Of a DNA stretch of 64,000 nt, positions 8,715 to 17,485 are shown piece by piece. This DNA comes from Saccharothrix tamanrassetensis (lineage in GTDB: Bacteria; Actinomycetota; Actinomycetes; Mycobacteriales; Pseudonocardiaceae). The DNA lies in contig NZ_JACHJN010000004.1 in assembly GCF_014203665.1 (NCBI RefSeq), forward strand, positions 558,001-622,000, written 5' to 3'. The notes beneath the pieces are model-generated. The model had not been told where the DNA came from, searched no databases, and saw only the letters and a program-made list of their open reading frames with translations. Within the stretch, counting starts at the first letter, position 1; each line of letters opens with the position of its first letter. Made by a program: the position numbers and the translations under genes.

Positions 8715-8973
8715 CGACGATCTCCGCCTGACGGTCTTCCGCCCGACGAGTTTCCATCCGACGATCTCCGCCTGACGGTCTTCGGCCCGATGATCTCCCG
8801 TCCGACGGTCTCCCGCCTGACAGTCCTCTCCTCGACGGTCTACCGAGCGACGGTCTTCCGACCAATGACCATGGTTTACCGAGTGATGGTCTCTTGCCCG
8901 ATGGTCTGTTGAGCAATGGTCTACCCGGCAATGGTCGGCTGAACGACAGTCTTCCGAGCGACGGTCTGCGCCC
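8715..8973. repeat. Array of ~17 degenerate 15-bp repeats
   Basis: Units with consensus YGACGGTCTTCCGCC begin at 8715, 8729, 8744, 8759, 8773, 8788, 8803, 8818, 8833, 8848, 8863, then 8884, 8899, 8914, 8929, 8944 and 8959. Spacing is almost always 14 or 15 bp. The array sits exactly between two convergent terminators and fills that gap. There is no spacer/repeat alternation, so it is not a CRISPR. The reverse complement of the unit resembles the in-frame repeat of the histidine kinase gene at 40.86-41.08 kb. Confidence 0.9.
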
Positions 8974-8977
8974 CAAC

Positions 8978-9019
8978 GAACGACGGCCCGGCGTCCGCGT
9001 GGACGCCGGGCCGTCGTTC
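8978..9019. terminator. Intrinsic terminator of nagA
   Basis: A 19-bp perfect stem (8978-8996 with 9001-9019) with a 4-nt loop lies just beyond the nagA stop on the minus strand. Together with the stem at 8670 it brackets the repeat array. Confidence 0.85.
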
Positions 9020-9025
9020 CGTCGA

Positions 9026-10210
9026 CTACAGCGCGGTCGCGAGTTCGGGGCTCAGGTCGATCTCCGCGTCGAAGACCACTTCGCCGTCCACCCACACCCT
9101 GCGCGGCCGCAGGTCGTCGTCCCACCAGACCATGTCGGCCACCGCGTTGGGCGCGAGCCGGCCGAGCGTGGGTTCGCCGATGGCGTCCGCCGGGATGATC
9201 GTGGCCGACGCCAGCGCGTCCGCCACGTCCACGCCCACCGACACGATGTTGCGCACGGCCCGGTCCAGGGTGAGCGCGCTGCCTGCGATGGTGCCCTCCG
9301 GCGAACGCGGCACGCCGTCCTCGGTGAGCACCACGACCTCGCCGCCCAACTGGTAGCGGCCCGGCGGCATGCCCGCGGCGGCCACCGCATCCGTGACCAG
9401 CGCGACCCGGTGACCAGCGGCGTTGAACACCAGGCGGCACACGTCGGGGCCGACGTGGGCCAGGTCGGCGATCAGGCCGAGCGTGAAGCGGTCGTCCACC
9501 AGCGCGACGCCGGGCACGCCGGGTTCGCGGTGACCGAGCGGGCGCTGGGCGTTGAACAGGTGGGTGACCATCCGCGCGCCCGCCTCGGCGGCGGACCTGG
9601 TCTGCTCGCCGGTCGCGTCACTGTGGCCGACCGCGACCAGCACGCCCGCCTCGGACAGCCGGCGCACCGCGTCCAGGCCGCCGGGCTGCTCGGGGGCCAG
9701 GGTCACCATGCGAAGCGCGCGCAGCAGGTCCTCTGCCAGCAGAAGGTCTATTTCGGCCGGTCCCGGTTCCACCATCAGCGCGGGGTCGTGCACACCCGCC
9801 CGTTTGGGTGACAGGAACGGGCCTTCCAGGTGCACGCCGAGCGGACGGGCGCCGGAGCCCTCGGGCAGCGCGGCGGACGCCGCCAGCACGGCGCGGGCCT
9901 GGCGCAGCGCGACCGGCACCGGCGCGGTGATCAGCGTGGGCAGGAAGCGGGTCACGCCGGTCTGCGGGAGCGCTCTCGCGACACTGCGCATGCCCTCGGC
10001 GTCCACCTCGGCGAAGTCGACCCCGACCGCCCCGTTGACCTGCACGTCCACCAGGCCCGGGGTGAGCAGTCCGTCGGTCAGCACCTCGGCGTCGACGGGC
10101 GGTTCACCCGTCACGATCTCGACGATCCGGCCCGCTCTGATGCGCACACTGGCGGGACCGGTGATGGTGCGACCGAGCAGTGCTCGCGGGGCTGCGACAA
10201 CGGTGTCCAA
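9026..10210 (-). CDS. nagA: N-acetylglucosamine-6-phosphate deacetylase
   Basis: A 394-aa cytoplasmic amidohydrolase that removes acetate from GlcNAc-6-phosphate. Metal and substrate motifs are present in order: VDVQVNGAVGVDF, HLEGPFLSPKRAGVHDP, VAVGHSDAT, THLFNAQRPLGHREPG and the catalytic Asp in LVTDAVAAAGMP. Length is normal for the family. The TTG at 10210 is the best start, with GGAGGG 3-8 bp before it. A dre box lies 13 bp upstream, so DasR control is very likely. The product should feed the SIS-domain enzyme at 7616. Confidence 0.95.
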   Translation of the reverse strand: MDTVVAAPRALLGRTITGPASVRIRAGRIVEIVTGEPPVDAEVLTDGLLTPGLVDVQVNGAVGVDFAEVDAEGMRSVARALPQTGVTRFLPTLITAPVPVALRQARAVLAASAALPEGSGARPLGVHLEGPFLSPKRAGVHDPALMVEPGPAEIDLLLAEDLLRALRMVTLAPEQPGGLDAVRRLSEAGVLVAVGHSDATGEQTRSAAEAGARMVTHLFNAQRPLGHREPGVPGVALVDDRFTLGLIADLAHVGPDVCRLVFNAAGHRVALVTDAVAAAGMPPGRYQLGGEVVVLTEDGVPRSPEGTIAGSALTLDRAVRNIVSVGVDVADALASATIIPADAIGEPTLGRLAPNAVADMVWWDDDLRPRRVWVDGEVVFDAEIDLSPELATAL

Positions 10211-10222
10211 GGTCCCTCCTCA

Positions 10223-10238
10223 AATGGTCCAGACCATT
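10223..10238. promoter_or_regulatory. dre box upstream of nagA
   Basis: AATGGTCCAGACCATT is a near-perfect DasR palindrome located 13 bp before the nagA start, overlapping the leader or the -10 region on the minus strand. Arms pair except at the two central positions. Confidence 0.85.
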
Positions 10239-10394
10239 ATGGCCGTAACCGGTGGGCGGCGTCACGCAGTGGTTAGAAGATAACCGAACATACTTCAGAG
10301 TAGTGAATACTCCCCTTAACACGAGTCCGCCGCACCCGGGACGGCGGGTGGCCCATACTTGCCACCAGACATCCGAGGTCTACGGAGGTTCGAC

Positions 10395-11069
10395 GTGGCG
10401 GTCACCGACGACGCGATCCTGCGCGTGAAGGAAATGATCACGTCCGGAGAGCTGAAGCCGGGTGACCGGTTGCCGCGCGAGGCCGACCTGGCCGAGCGGC
10501 TCGGGTTGTCGCGCAACTCCCTGCGCGAGGCGGTCAAGGCGTTGTCCCTGGTCAGGGTGCTGGACGTGCGCCAAGGCGACGGCACCTACGTGTCCAGTCT
10601 GCGCGCAGACGATCTGCTCGGCGCGTTGTCGTTCGTGCTCGACCTGCACCGCGGCGAGGACTCCGTGCTGGAGGTCCTCCAGGTCCGGCGGATCCTGGAG
10701 CCGGCCGCGGCGGCGATGGCGGCGCAGCGGATCGAGCCGGAGGAGGTCACGGCGCTGCGCGCGCTGTGCGACGCCGGCGAGCAGGCGCAGTCGGTGGAGG
10801 AACTGGTCGAGCACGACCTCGCGTTCCACCGCGCGATCGCGCAGTGCTCGGGCAACGCCTACCTGGCCCAACTGCTGGACACCCTGGCCGGCCCGACCGT
10901 GCGGGTCCGCATCTGGCGCGGCATCGCCCAGGGCGGGGCAGTGGACCGGACGGCCGCCGAGCACCGCGCGATCGTGGACGCGCTGGCCGCCCGTCAGACC
11001 GAACTCGCCCGCTCGTGGTCCACCGTGCACGTGGCCGGCGTCGAGCAGTGGTTGTCCGATTTGGCGTGA
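10395..11069 (+). CDS. FadR-type GntR regulator
   Basis: A 224-aa transcriptional regulator with an N-terminal winged HTH (LPREADLAERLGLSRNSLRE, about residues 25-45) and a C-terminal FCD ligand-binding domain with helices carrying the conserved D/H residues (EHDLAFHRAI, EHRAIVDAL). FCD members usually sense small carboxylic acids through a metal. The GTG at 10395 is preceded by GGAGG at a good distance; a TTG 36 bp upstream is in frame but lacks a site. It is divergent from nagA and could act on it or on unlinked genes; its target is unknown. Confidence 0.85.
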   Translation: MAVTDDAILRVKEMITSGELKPGDRLPREADLAERLGLSRNSLREAVKALSLVRVLDVRQGDGTYVSSLRADDLLGALSFVLDLHRGEDSVLEVLQVRRILEPAAAAMAAQRIEPEEVTALRALCDAGEQAQSVEELVEHDLAFHRAIAQCSGNAYLAQLLDTLAGPTVRVRIWRGIAQGGAVDRTAAEHRAIVDALAARQTELARSWSTVHVAGVEQWLSDLA

Positions 11070-11096
11070 GCTGCGCCCGGACTGGCTCGAACCGGA

Positions 11097-12212
11097 CTAG
11101 CTGAAAGCGGCCGTGATGATGCGCCGGGCCGCCGCCGGCTGGTCGCCGCCCATGTGCAGGGTGTTCACCGAGTAGACCAACGTGCGGGAACCGTCCTCCG
11201 TGGTGGCCGCGCCGTTGTTGTAGCCGGGCCGGTCGCCGGTCTTGCCCCACAGCACCAGACCCGGGGCCAGTTCGATGCGCTGGACGCCCAAGGCGTGGGT
11301 CGCTCCCGGGACCGGTGGAAGAGTCGTCAGTTCCGCGCGCTGCTCGGCGGGCAGCAGGTCGCCGTGCACCAGAGCGTTGAGCAGGCGGTCCAGGTCGGGC
11401 GCGTTGGAGATCACCTCGGCCGCCGCCCATTGCAGCGAAGGGTTCGACTCGGTGACGTCCACGTAGCCGGACGCGGTGGCCTCGTAGCCGTGGGCGTGCG
11501 GGCCCTTGATGCGGTGGTCACGACCGGGCAGTGAAGTGTTGTGCAGGTGGAGCGGGCGGATGATGCCGTCGCGGATCGCGTCGCCGTAGGGCTTGCCGGT
11601 CGCCTTCTCGATCACCAGTCCCGCGACCAGGTAGCCCATGTTCCCGTACTCCTGGCGGGTGCCCGCCGGGAAGCGCGGCCCCTGCTCGACGCCCATCCGG
11701 ACCAGGTCCAGCGGTTCGAACGCGTCGTAGCGGTGCGCGAAGAACCAAGCAGGGTCCTTGTGCGGCAGCGGGACGCCGGCGATGCCGTGCGTGTGGTTCA
11801 GCAGCTGCCGGACCGTGATCGGGCCCCACTCGTCCTTGGGCTGCAACAGGCCCGGCAGGTAGTGCTGCACGGTCTGGTCCAGGTCGAGCTTGCCCTGGGC
11901 GGAGAGCTGGAGGGCTGCGGTGGCGGTGAACAGCTTCGTCATGCTGCCGATGCGGAACCTGCCGTTCGGCTGCACCGGCTGCCCGGTCCCGATGCGGGCC
12001 ACGCCCCCGGTGCCGCGCCAGCTCCCGGCCGTGCCGGAAACCCGCACCAGCGCACCGGAGATCTCGTCGTTCGGCAGATCGGCGACGGCGGCGCGCAACG
12101 CGTCCCGGTTCAGCGGTGGGACGGGAGGTTCGGCCCGCACGGGCAGTGCGGTGGCGGTTGCCGCGTTGGCGACGAATATCAGCGCCAGCAACGGGATCAG
12201 CAGCTTTCTCAT
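11097..12212 (-). CDS. Secreted serine hydrolase, class C beta-lactamase/DD-peptidase fold
   Basis: A 371-aa exported protein with a signal peptide over about residues 1-27 (cleavage near ATA-LPVRA). The active-site tetrad SMTK starts at Ser90, the second motif is YGN in RQEYGNMGY, and a KTG-like third motif appears as WGKTGDRPG. The family includes D-alanyl-D-alanine carboxypeptidases and esterases that act on the cell wall or on ester substrates. The ATG at 12212 gives a clean signal peptide; an upstream ATG at 12248 would bury it. No lactamase role is implied by the context. Confidence 0.88.
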   Translation of the reverse strand: MRKLLIPLLALIFVANAATATALPVRAEPPVPPLNRDALRAAVADLPNDEISGALVRVSGTAGSWRGTGGVARIGTGQPVQPNGRFRIGSMTKLFTATAALQLSAQGKLDLDQTVQHYLPGLLQPKDEWGPITVRQLLNHTHGIAGVPLPHKDPAWFFAHRYDAFEPLDLVRMGVEQGPRFPAGTRQEYGNMGYLVAGLVIEKATGKPYGDAIRDGIIRPLHLHNTSLPGRDHRIKGPHAHGYEATASGYVDVTESNPSLQWAAAEVISNAPDLDRLLNALVHGDLLPAEQRAELTTLPPVPGATHALGVQRIELAPGLVLWGKTGDRPGYNNGAATTEDGSRTLVYSVNTLHMGGDQPAAARRIITAAFS

Positions 12213-12459
12213 GCCCACCAGGCTTTCGCCAAGCGACCGGACGATCATCCGGGACCGCCCTGAACCTCGCCTCAGGGTGCCACCCGGACCATCAGGGGTC
12301 GCCCCGCACTGGACCGCCCCCGGGGCCGGTCCGCAGCGGCGTTGCCCGATCGGACATCAAGACTGCCCCGCATCAGGGCTCGCCGGTGAACGACGACAGC
12401 AGCTCGGCACCGCACGATCGGTGATGTCCGGATCCGTCGGCGTGAGAGGGTGGGCGCAC

Positions 12460-15400
12460 GTGCACGACCATCGCGAGGGACTGGGCGACAAGGCCGACGC
12501 CCCCGACCGGGCAGTGCCCGCGCCGATCGACCAAGGGCGGAAGCCGGTCTTCGGCCCCATGACGCCGGACAGGGTGCTGGCCCTCCAGAGGTCGGTCGGC
12601 AACCAGGCCGTCTCCCGTCTCCTCGCCGAGCAGCGACACGATCACGATCCGGCATCCCAGCGCGACTTGGTCGACGAAGCCCTGAGGTCCTCCAGCCGAC
12701 CGATCGAAGTGTCCCGGCGCGAAAAGCTGGAGGCGTTCCACCAGGCCGATTTCTCCGGTGTCCGGGTGCACACCGGCCCGGTGGCCCAGCGCTCCGCCGC
12801 CGCGATCGGAGCGAGCGCCTTCACGGTCGGCGACGACATCGTCCTGGGCGCGGACGCGAACAACGACGAGACCCTCAGCCACGAGACCCGCCACGTCAAG
12901 CAACAACGCGACGGCAGGGTGGCAGGCACCGACAACGGCGCGGGGATGGCCGTCAGCGACCCGGAGCACGAGGAGGAGAAGGAGGCCGCGGCCGACGGCG
13001 AGGCGTTCCGCACGGGGGCCGAACGCGCGCCCTCCGTCGCCATCGGGACCACTGCACCGATGCGGGATGTCCAGCGGGCGCGGAACGACGACCCGGTCGG
13101 GCCCGGCTCGCGTTCCGTGCAGCGGACGCCGGACGAGGACATGTCGGACGCGGACGTGTCGTCGAACGAGGACGAGTCCTCCAGCGAGGAAGAGGTCGGA
13201 GGCAGGAAGCCGACGCACGCCAAGGTGATGCAGAAGGTCCAGGTCGTTGTCGAGAAGAGCAAGGCCCTCGTGTACGGCGGCGGTCACCACGGCCGGGCGA
13301 CCGAGGAAGCCCGGCTGCGCTTCGAGCGGGACAAACGAGGTGGCCGCACCGCTCAGACCTTGTCCCACCTCAGCTTTCTGCTGTACGACGCCATGCTCGC
13401 GGTCCAGGACCGGCTCAACGCCCAGCAGCCCGACGGCACCGAGTTGGACGACCGCGAAGTGCAGGGGATGCTGATCAACGACCGGCTCGTCTTCGCGTCG
13501 AACTTCAACGAATCGGTCGATCAGCTCGGTCGCGTCAAGCTCGACAACGCCGTCGCCCCGTTGCGTGAGCTGCTGCGCTTCCACCAGAGCAACGAAAGGC
13601 GTGGGGCGGGGCTCTCCGGGCCGGAAGCCAACGAGTACGTCCAACGACTGACCCGGGCGGAAACGAAGATCGACGCGGTGTTCGAGGAGCTGCGCGGCAT
13701 GGAGGACGACCACACGGCCGATGCCGTGCGCGCGAAAACGAAACGTCCTGTCATCATCAGAGACGCTGCGGATCCGGACATGCGCGAGTTGCTCACAGCC
13801 GACGAGCACGCGGGCTCGGTGATACTGCTCCGTTTCGCGAAGGCGGACGGCAAGACGCGCGAGGGCGAACACAAACCGAAGTCGATGCACGCGGAGCAGA
13901 AGCTGCTCGTGGCCATCCACCGCGCCGGCCTCAAACCCAAGGAGGTCGCCGACCGCCCGCTCGTCATCGCGGGCAAGTACCGGCCGTGTGTGGGCTGTGC
14001 CGCGGCACTGCAGTATTACCGGGATATCGGCGGGTTCGGCAACCTCCAGTTCAACCCCAACTACGGGCACTACTACCGGAGGTCCGTGCACACCCTGACG
14101 TCCCACCTGCGTCATGTCGTGGCGGATCCGCACTACCGCCAGTACCTCGCCGCCATGCTCAGTCAGCAGGACGGTGCCGCGACGAGCACCCCGGCGCTGT
14201 CGGGGATGGCGCCTCCGCACGACGCCACCTTCAACAACGGCCCCGAGACCCGTATCCCCATCACGGAGGCGCTGGGACGGGGATACGTCACAGCGTCCGA
14301 CAGCGAGGGAGAACTCGCCGACGACGAAGACGAGGGAAAGAAGGTCTACAACCGCAGCAAGCGCAAATCGAAACACTCGGAGTCCTACGCGGGCAGCTCA
14401 GGCGGCAGGAAGATCGGGGCCGGCTACCAGAAGGGCGGCAGGCCCGCCGATCCTTTCGTCGCCAGCAAGGAGGAAGCGGAAGAGCTCAAGCGGGTGTGGG
14501 AAGGCGGCGACAGGCAGCAGCAGGCCGAGGTCTTCCGCAGGTACTACCGCAGGACGGGAGCGGGAGTGGTGCCGATCGGCATCCCGGAGATCATAGCGAG
14601 GACCGGAGCATCGGCAGACGTCGTGCGCAACCTCATCTCGGGCAGGACCGGGCACGAGGCACGGGACAACCGCGCACGCGACGCGAACCGGATCCCGCGC
14701 GGCAAGAAGGCCGATCCCACCGAGAAGAAGTCGAAGCCCGCGAAGAGTTTCACGAAGGGCAAGGATCTCGACGATGATGGCCGGAAGGAGATTCTCCGTC
14801 ACATCGCCTCCCACCGCGGCTTCCACCGCGTGTGGCAGGACGCGCGCGCGAACGACAAACCGAAGATCACACCGTCAGCCATGCCGCGACCACTGGGCAA
14901 AGAGATCGCCGATCTCCGCCACAAGTACAACGTGCCGTCCATGGCCGAGGAACTCTGGATGACGCCGGACGCCCTGAAGAACCACCTGAACAGGACGTTC
15001 GGGTCGATCAACCGGAAACAACCGGCGCCGACCGCCGCGAAGTCCACGCCGGTGCCGTCCACTCCGGCACGAACGATCCCGGAGAGAGACACCGACGACG
15101 ACATCGAGATGGGCGGGACCAGCCCGGCCGCACAACACCGCGAGTTCAACGGCTTTCGGCACATGTTCGACCAAGGCAGCGGTCAGCACTACTACGTCGC
15201 CGAGGACACCGGCAGGTACTACTACCACGACGACGACACCGACACGCTGCATCCTTTTCCCGAGGCGCAACAACCCGGATCCCGCGCGCCGGCCGCGTCC
15301 CAGGCGGGCCCCTCCAGGTCCGGTCCGGCGCGGCAGGCGCCGCCTCCGCCCGAGCTCACCGCCGGCGACCTCATGGACGTCGACGAGTCGTCGGAGCAGT

Positions 15401-15465
15401 CCTACGGCGAGTACGAGGAGGAAGAGGAATACACCGGGAAGGGCAAGGGCCGCAGCCTGCGATGA
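12460..15465 (+). CDS. DUF4157 protein with HAE/PCxxC deaminase-like domain, candidate eCIS/polymorphic effector
   Basis: A 1001-aa protein without a signal peptide. Residues about 75-152 form a DUF4157 domain (FSGVRVHTG, AFTVGDDIVLG) ending in HETRH (141-145), an HExxH zinc-protease signature; DUF4157 is frequent in cargo of extracellular contractile injection systems. A low-complexity acidic segment with VQR motifs follows. A second domain carries MHAEQKLL (His477, Glu479) and RPCVGC (Cys510, Cys513), the zinc and proton-shuttle pattern of the nucleotide/nucleic-acid deaminase superfamily. The remaining 480 residues contain a basic patch (about 627-641), two HTH-like segments (about 706-735 and 814-852), an aromatic stretch (about 902-930) and a Glu-rich tail. 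The GTG at 12460 follows GAGAGGG. No injection-system structural gene or obvious immunity gene adjoins it. Confidence 0.8.
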   Translation: MHDHREGLGDKADAPDRAVPAPIDQGRKPVFGPMTPDRVLALQRSVGNQAVSRLLAEQRHDHDPASQRDLVDEALRSSSRPIEVSRREKLEAFHQADFSGVRVHTGPVAQRSAAAIGASAFTVGDDIVLGADANNDETLSHETRHVKQQRDGRVAGTDNGAGMAVSDPEHEEEKEAAADGEAFRTGAERAPSVAIGTTAPMRDVQRARNDDPVGPGSRSVQRTPDEDMSDADVSSNEDESSSEEEVGGRKPTHAKVMQKVQVVVEKSKALVYGGGHHGRATEEARLRFERDKRGGRTAQTLSHLSFLLYDAMLAVQDRLNAQQPDGTELDDREVQGMLINDRLVFASNFNESVDQLGRVKLDNAVAPLRELLRFHQSNERRGAGLSGPEANEYVQRLTRAETKIDAVFEELRGMEDDHTADAVRAKTKRPVIIRDAADPDMRELLTADEHAGSVILLRFAKADGKTREGEHKPKSMHAEQKLLVAIHRAGLKPKEVADRPLVIAGKYRPCVGCAAALQYYRDIGGFGNLQFNPNYGHYYRRSVHTLTSHLRHVVADPHYRQYLAAMLSQQDGAATSTPALSGMAPPHDATFNNGPETRIPITEALGRGYVTASDSEGELADDEDEGKKVYNRSKRKSKHSESYAGSSGGRKIGAGYQKGGRPADPFVASKEEAEELKRVWEGGDRQQQAEVFRRYYRRTGAGVVPIGIPEIIARTGASADVVRNLISGRTGHEARDNRARDANRIPRGKKADPTEKKSKPAKSFTKGKDLDDDGRKEILRHIASHRGFHRVWQDARANDKPKITPSAMPRPLGKEIADLRHKYNVPSMAEELWMTPDALKNHLNRTFGSINRKQPAPTAAKSTPVPSTPARTIPERDTDDDIEMGGTSPAAQHREFNGFRHMFDQGSGQHYYVAEDTGRYYYHDDDTDTLHPFPEAQQPGSRAPAASQAGPSRSGPARQAPPPPELTAGDLMDVDESSEQSYGEYEEEEEYTGKGKGRSLR

Positions 15466-15502
15466 GCCCGCCGCCGACCTGCCCGGCACGGCACCGCGCT
15501 GT

Positions 15503-15535
15503 CGGGCGGCCTGGTCACCATCACCAGGCCGCCCG
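15503..15535. terminator. Terminator between the DUF4157 gene and the convergent ATC-hydrolase gene
   Basis: A 13-bp perfect stem (15503-15515 with 15523-15535) and a 7-nt loop, 37 bp after the DUF4157 gene stop. Placed to stop transcription from both sides. Confidence 0.8.
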
Positions 15536-15616
15536 GCGGCGGACGCGACGCCGGCCGATCGACCACGACCGACGTCACGCAGGCACAGCACCTTCACCAC
15601 ACTGTGGGGCAGGCTC

Positions 15617-16189
15617 TCAGCCGAGCCGCCGGAAGTGGAACGGGCAGGTGGCGCCGCCTCGGGCGATGGTGGTCGGACGGGTGAAGTCGATGCCGTGCCG
15701 ATCGCGGTCGATGGCGCCGATCCACCCGGCGTCGAACTCGCAGAACACCGTGCCGAGCTCCGGAACCCCGCACTTCGCCAGCACTTCGACGTAGAAGCAC
15801 CGGGTCACGTCGAGGAGGTAGCGCGCCCGGTCGTCCGCGGACCGGACGAACGCGAAGTCAGCGCCGAAGTAGTTCTCCTCGCGGTCCTTGGAGATGTCGG
15901 TGAGCACGGCGAACGGGTCGTCCGCCGCGTCCAGCGCGGCTTTGGTGCCGTCGTGGACGAACGGCCGGACGGGCTCGTGGAACGCCTGCGTCACAACGGT
16001 GAGCGCCTGCTCCTGCGGCATCCGGGTGAGCAGCGCCTGGTAGCCGGCGGCAACGGTGGCCGTCAGCGGCAGGTGCGGGCTGTCCCCGCCGACGAGTGCG
16101 ACGATCCGCGCGACGCGCTCATCCAGTTCCGCCAACGGGACCACGCGGCTGATGTGCGCTCGGAAGAGTTCGATGATCTGGTCGTTCAC
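15617..16189 (-). CDS. ATC hydrolase-like protein (L-2-amino-thiazoline-4-carboxylate hydrolase family)
   Basis: A 190-aa cytoplasmic protein. The C-terminal two thirds match the ATC-hydrolase family pattern: LLDVTRCFYVEVLAKCG, PELGTVFCEFDAGW and the closing TIARGGATCPFHFR. The founding members open the thiazoline ring of L-2-amino-thiazoline-4-carboxylate on the way to cysteine, but most actinobacterial members are uncharacterised. The GTG at 16189, preceded by GAGAAGGAC, is preferred over ATGs 36-54 bp upstream. Convergent to the DUF4157 gene, so not its operon partner. Confidence 0.8.
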   Translation of the reverse strand: MNDQIIELFRAHISRVVPLAELDERVARIVALVGGDSPHLPLTATVAAGYQALLTRMPQEQALTVVTQAFHEPVRPFVHDGTKAALDAADDPFAVLTDISKDREENYFGADFAFVRSADDRARYLLDVTRCFYVEVLAKCGVPELGTVFCEFDAGWIGAIDRDRHGIDFTRPTTIARGGATCPFHFRRLG

Positions 16190-16327
16190 TTGGTGGTTGT
16201 CCTTCTCGGGTCCGTACCCGCGCATGCGCGGGACGGCCGGCACACTCCAACCACCAACCTGGCGCCGACCAGGGTTTGCTTCCTACAGCGCCGAACCGTA
16301 CACCTCGACCGCCGGGCCCGTGGAGAT

Positions 16328-17272
16328 TCACAGCAGTCCTTCCGACCGCAGGTCCTCCCACAACCCCGCGGGAACCGGCGACGCGGCGTACTCCGCGTTG
16401 ACCCGGACCTCCTCCGCCGACCGCGCCCCGACCAGCACCGACACCACCGCCGGATGCCGGGACGGGAACTGGATCGCCGCCTGCGGCAGGGAAACACCGT
16501 GCCGTCCGCACACCGCCGCGATCCGCCGCGCCCGCGCGATCAGCTCCGGTGGGGCGGCGGCGTAGTCGTACGTGGCGTCGTCCGGCACCTCGGGGCGGGC
16601 CAGCAGACCGGAGTTGAACACCCCGGCCGCCACCACGGCGACGCCGCGCTCTTCGCACAAGGGCAGGAACGACGCCACCGCCGACTGCTCCAGCAACGTG
16701 TAGCGGCCGGCCAGGATCACCGCGTCGATCACGGTCTCCCGGACGAACCACTCGGCCATCTCCCAGTGGTTCAGCCCGACGCCGATCGCCCGGACCACGC
16801 CCTGGTCACGCAGGTCCGCCAGCGCCGCGAGGCCTTCCGACGCCGCCCGGTCCCGTTGCGAGGGGTTGAGGTCGACGTCGTGCAGCAGCGCCAGGTCGAC
16901 CCGGTCCAGCCCCAGACGGTCCAAAGAGGACTCCAACGACCGCCGCACGCCGTCCGCGCCGAAGTCCCACACCCGGCGGTGGGTCGCCGGCACGGCGAAC
17001 CCGTTGGCCAGGTCGTCACCATCGCCGGAGACCGGCTCCAGCACCCGGCCGACCTTGGTGGACACCACGTACGAGTTACGTGGCCGCGTCGCCAGCGCCG
17101 CACCGAGCCGCCGTTCCGACAGGCCCAGCCCGTAGTGCGGGGAGGTGTCGAAGTACCGCACCCCGGCGTCCCAGGCCGCGGCCACCGCGGCGAGCGCGTC
17201 CTCCTCCTCCACCGGGGCGTAGAGGTTGCCGATCGGCGCGGCGCCGAAGCCCAAGGGCGGCAAAGTGATCAA
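16328..17272 (-). CDS. Aldo/keto reductase, L-fucose/D-threo-aldose dehydrogenase-like
   Basis: A 314-aa NAD(P)-dependent TIM-barrel oxidoreductase. The tetrad is visible as Asp42 and Tyr47 in YFDTSPHYGLGLSE, Lys73 in VVSTKVGR and His in LLHDVD. The N-terminal PPLGFGAAPIGNLY and the HYGLGLSERRLG stretch are typical of the subgroup that oxidises L-fucose, D-arabinose or galactose. I chose TTG 17272, next to GGGAG, because family members begin just before TLPPLGFG; a GTG at 17314 would add 14 unlikely residues. The physiological sugar is unknown. Confidence 0.85.
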   Translation of the reverse strand: MITLPPLGFGAAPIGNLYAPVEEEDALAAVAAAWDAGVRYFDTSPHYGLGLSERRLGAALATRPRNSYVVSTKVGRVLEPVSGDGDDLANGFAVPATHRRVWDFGADGVRRSLESSLDRLGLDRVDLALLHDVDLNPSQRDRAASEGLAALADLRDQGVVRAIGVGLNHWEMAEWFVRETVIDAVILAGRYTLLEQSAVASFLPLCEERGVAVVAAGVFNSGLLARPEVPDDATYDYAAAPPELIARARRIAAVCGRHGVSLPQAAIQFPSRHPAVVSVLVGARSAEEVRVNAEYAASPVPAGLWEDLRSEGLL

Positions 17273-17485
17273 GGCAGCTCCCCACCAGTCAGGCGGCCGG
17301 CCTCGCACCCGCACCCGGCGTGGACCCGGTCGCAGTCGGCCTCCCGGCCCTGCTCGGGCCGGGTATGCACGACCGTACCCACTCCCGCACCTCCCCGGTG
17401 CCCATCACGCCTGCCCGAGCGTCCACGAGTCGTGGCGCGGCCCCCGTCGACCGGCAGCCGCATGTCGAGCGCCTCGGACACAGGA

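Noticed and set aside
8715-8973. Possible CRISPR array
   Set aside because: Units are contiguous and degenerate at 15 bp; there are no spacers and no cas genes.
8643-9440. Minus-strand open frame with pentapeptide repeats through the 8.7-kb array
   Set aside because: It runs through two terminators and antisense to nagA, has no ribosome-binding site, and its repeats follow from the 15-bp DNA unit.
15617-16189. ATC-hydrolase-like gene as immunity partner of the DUF4157 effector
   Set aside because: It is convergent, separated by a strong terminator, and belongs to a metabolic enzyme family.
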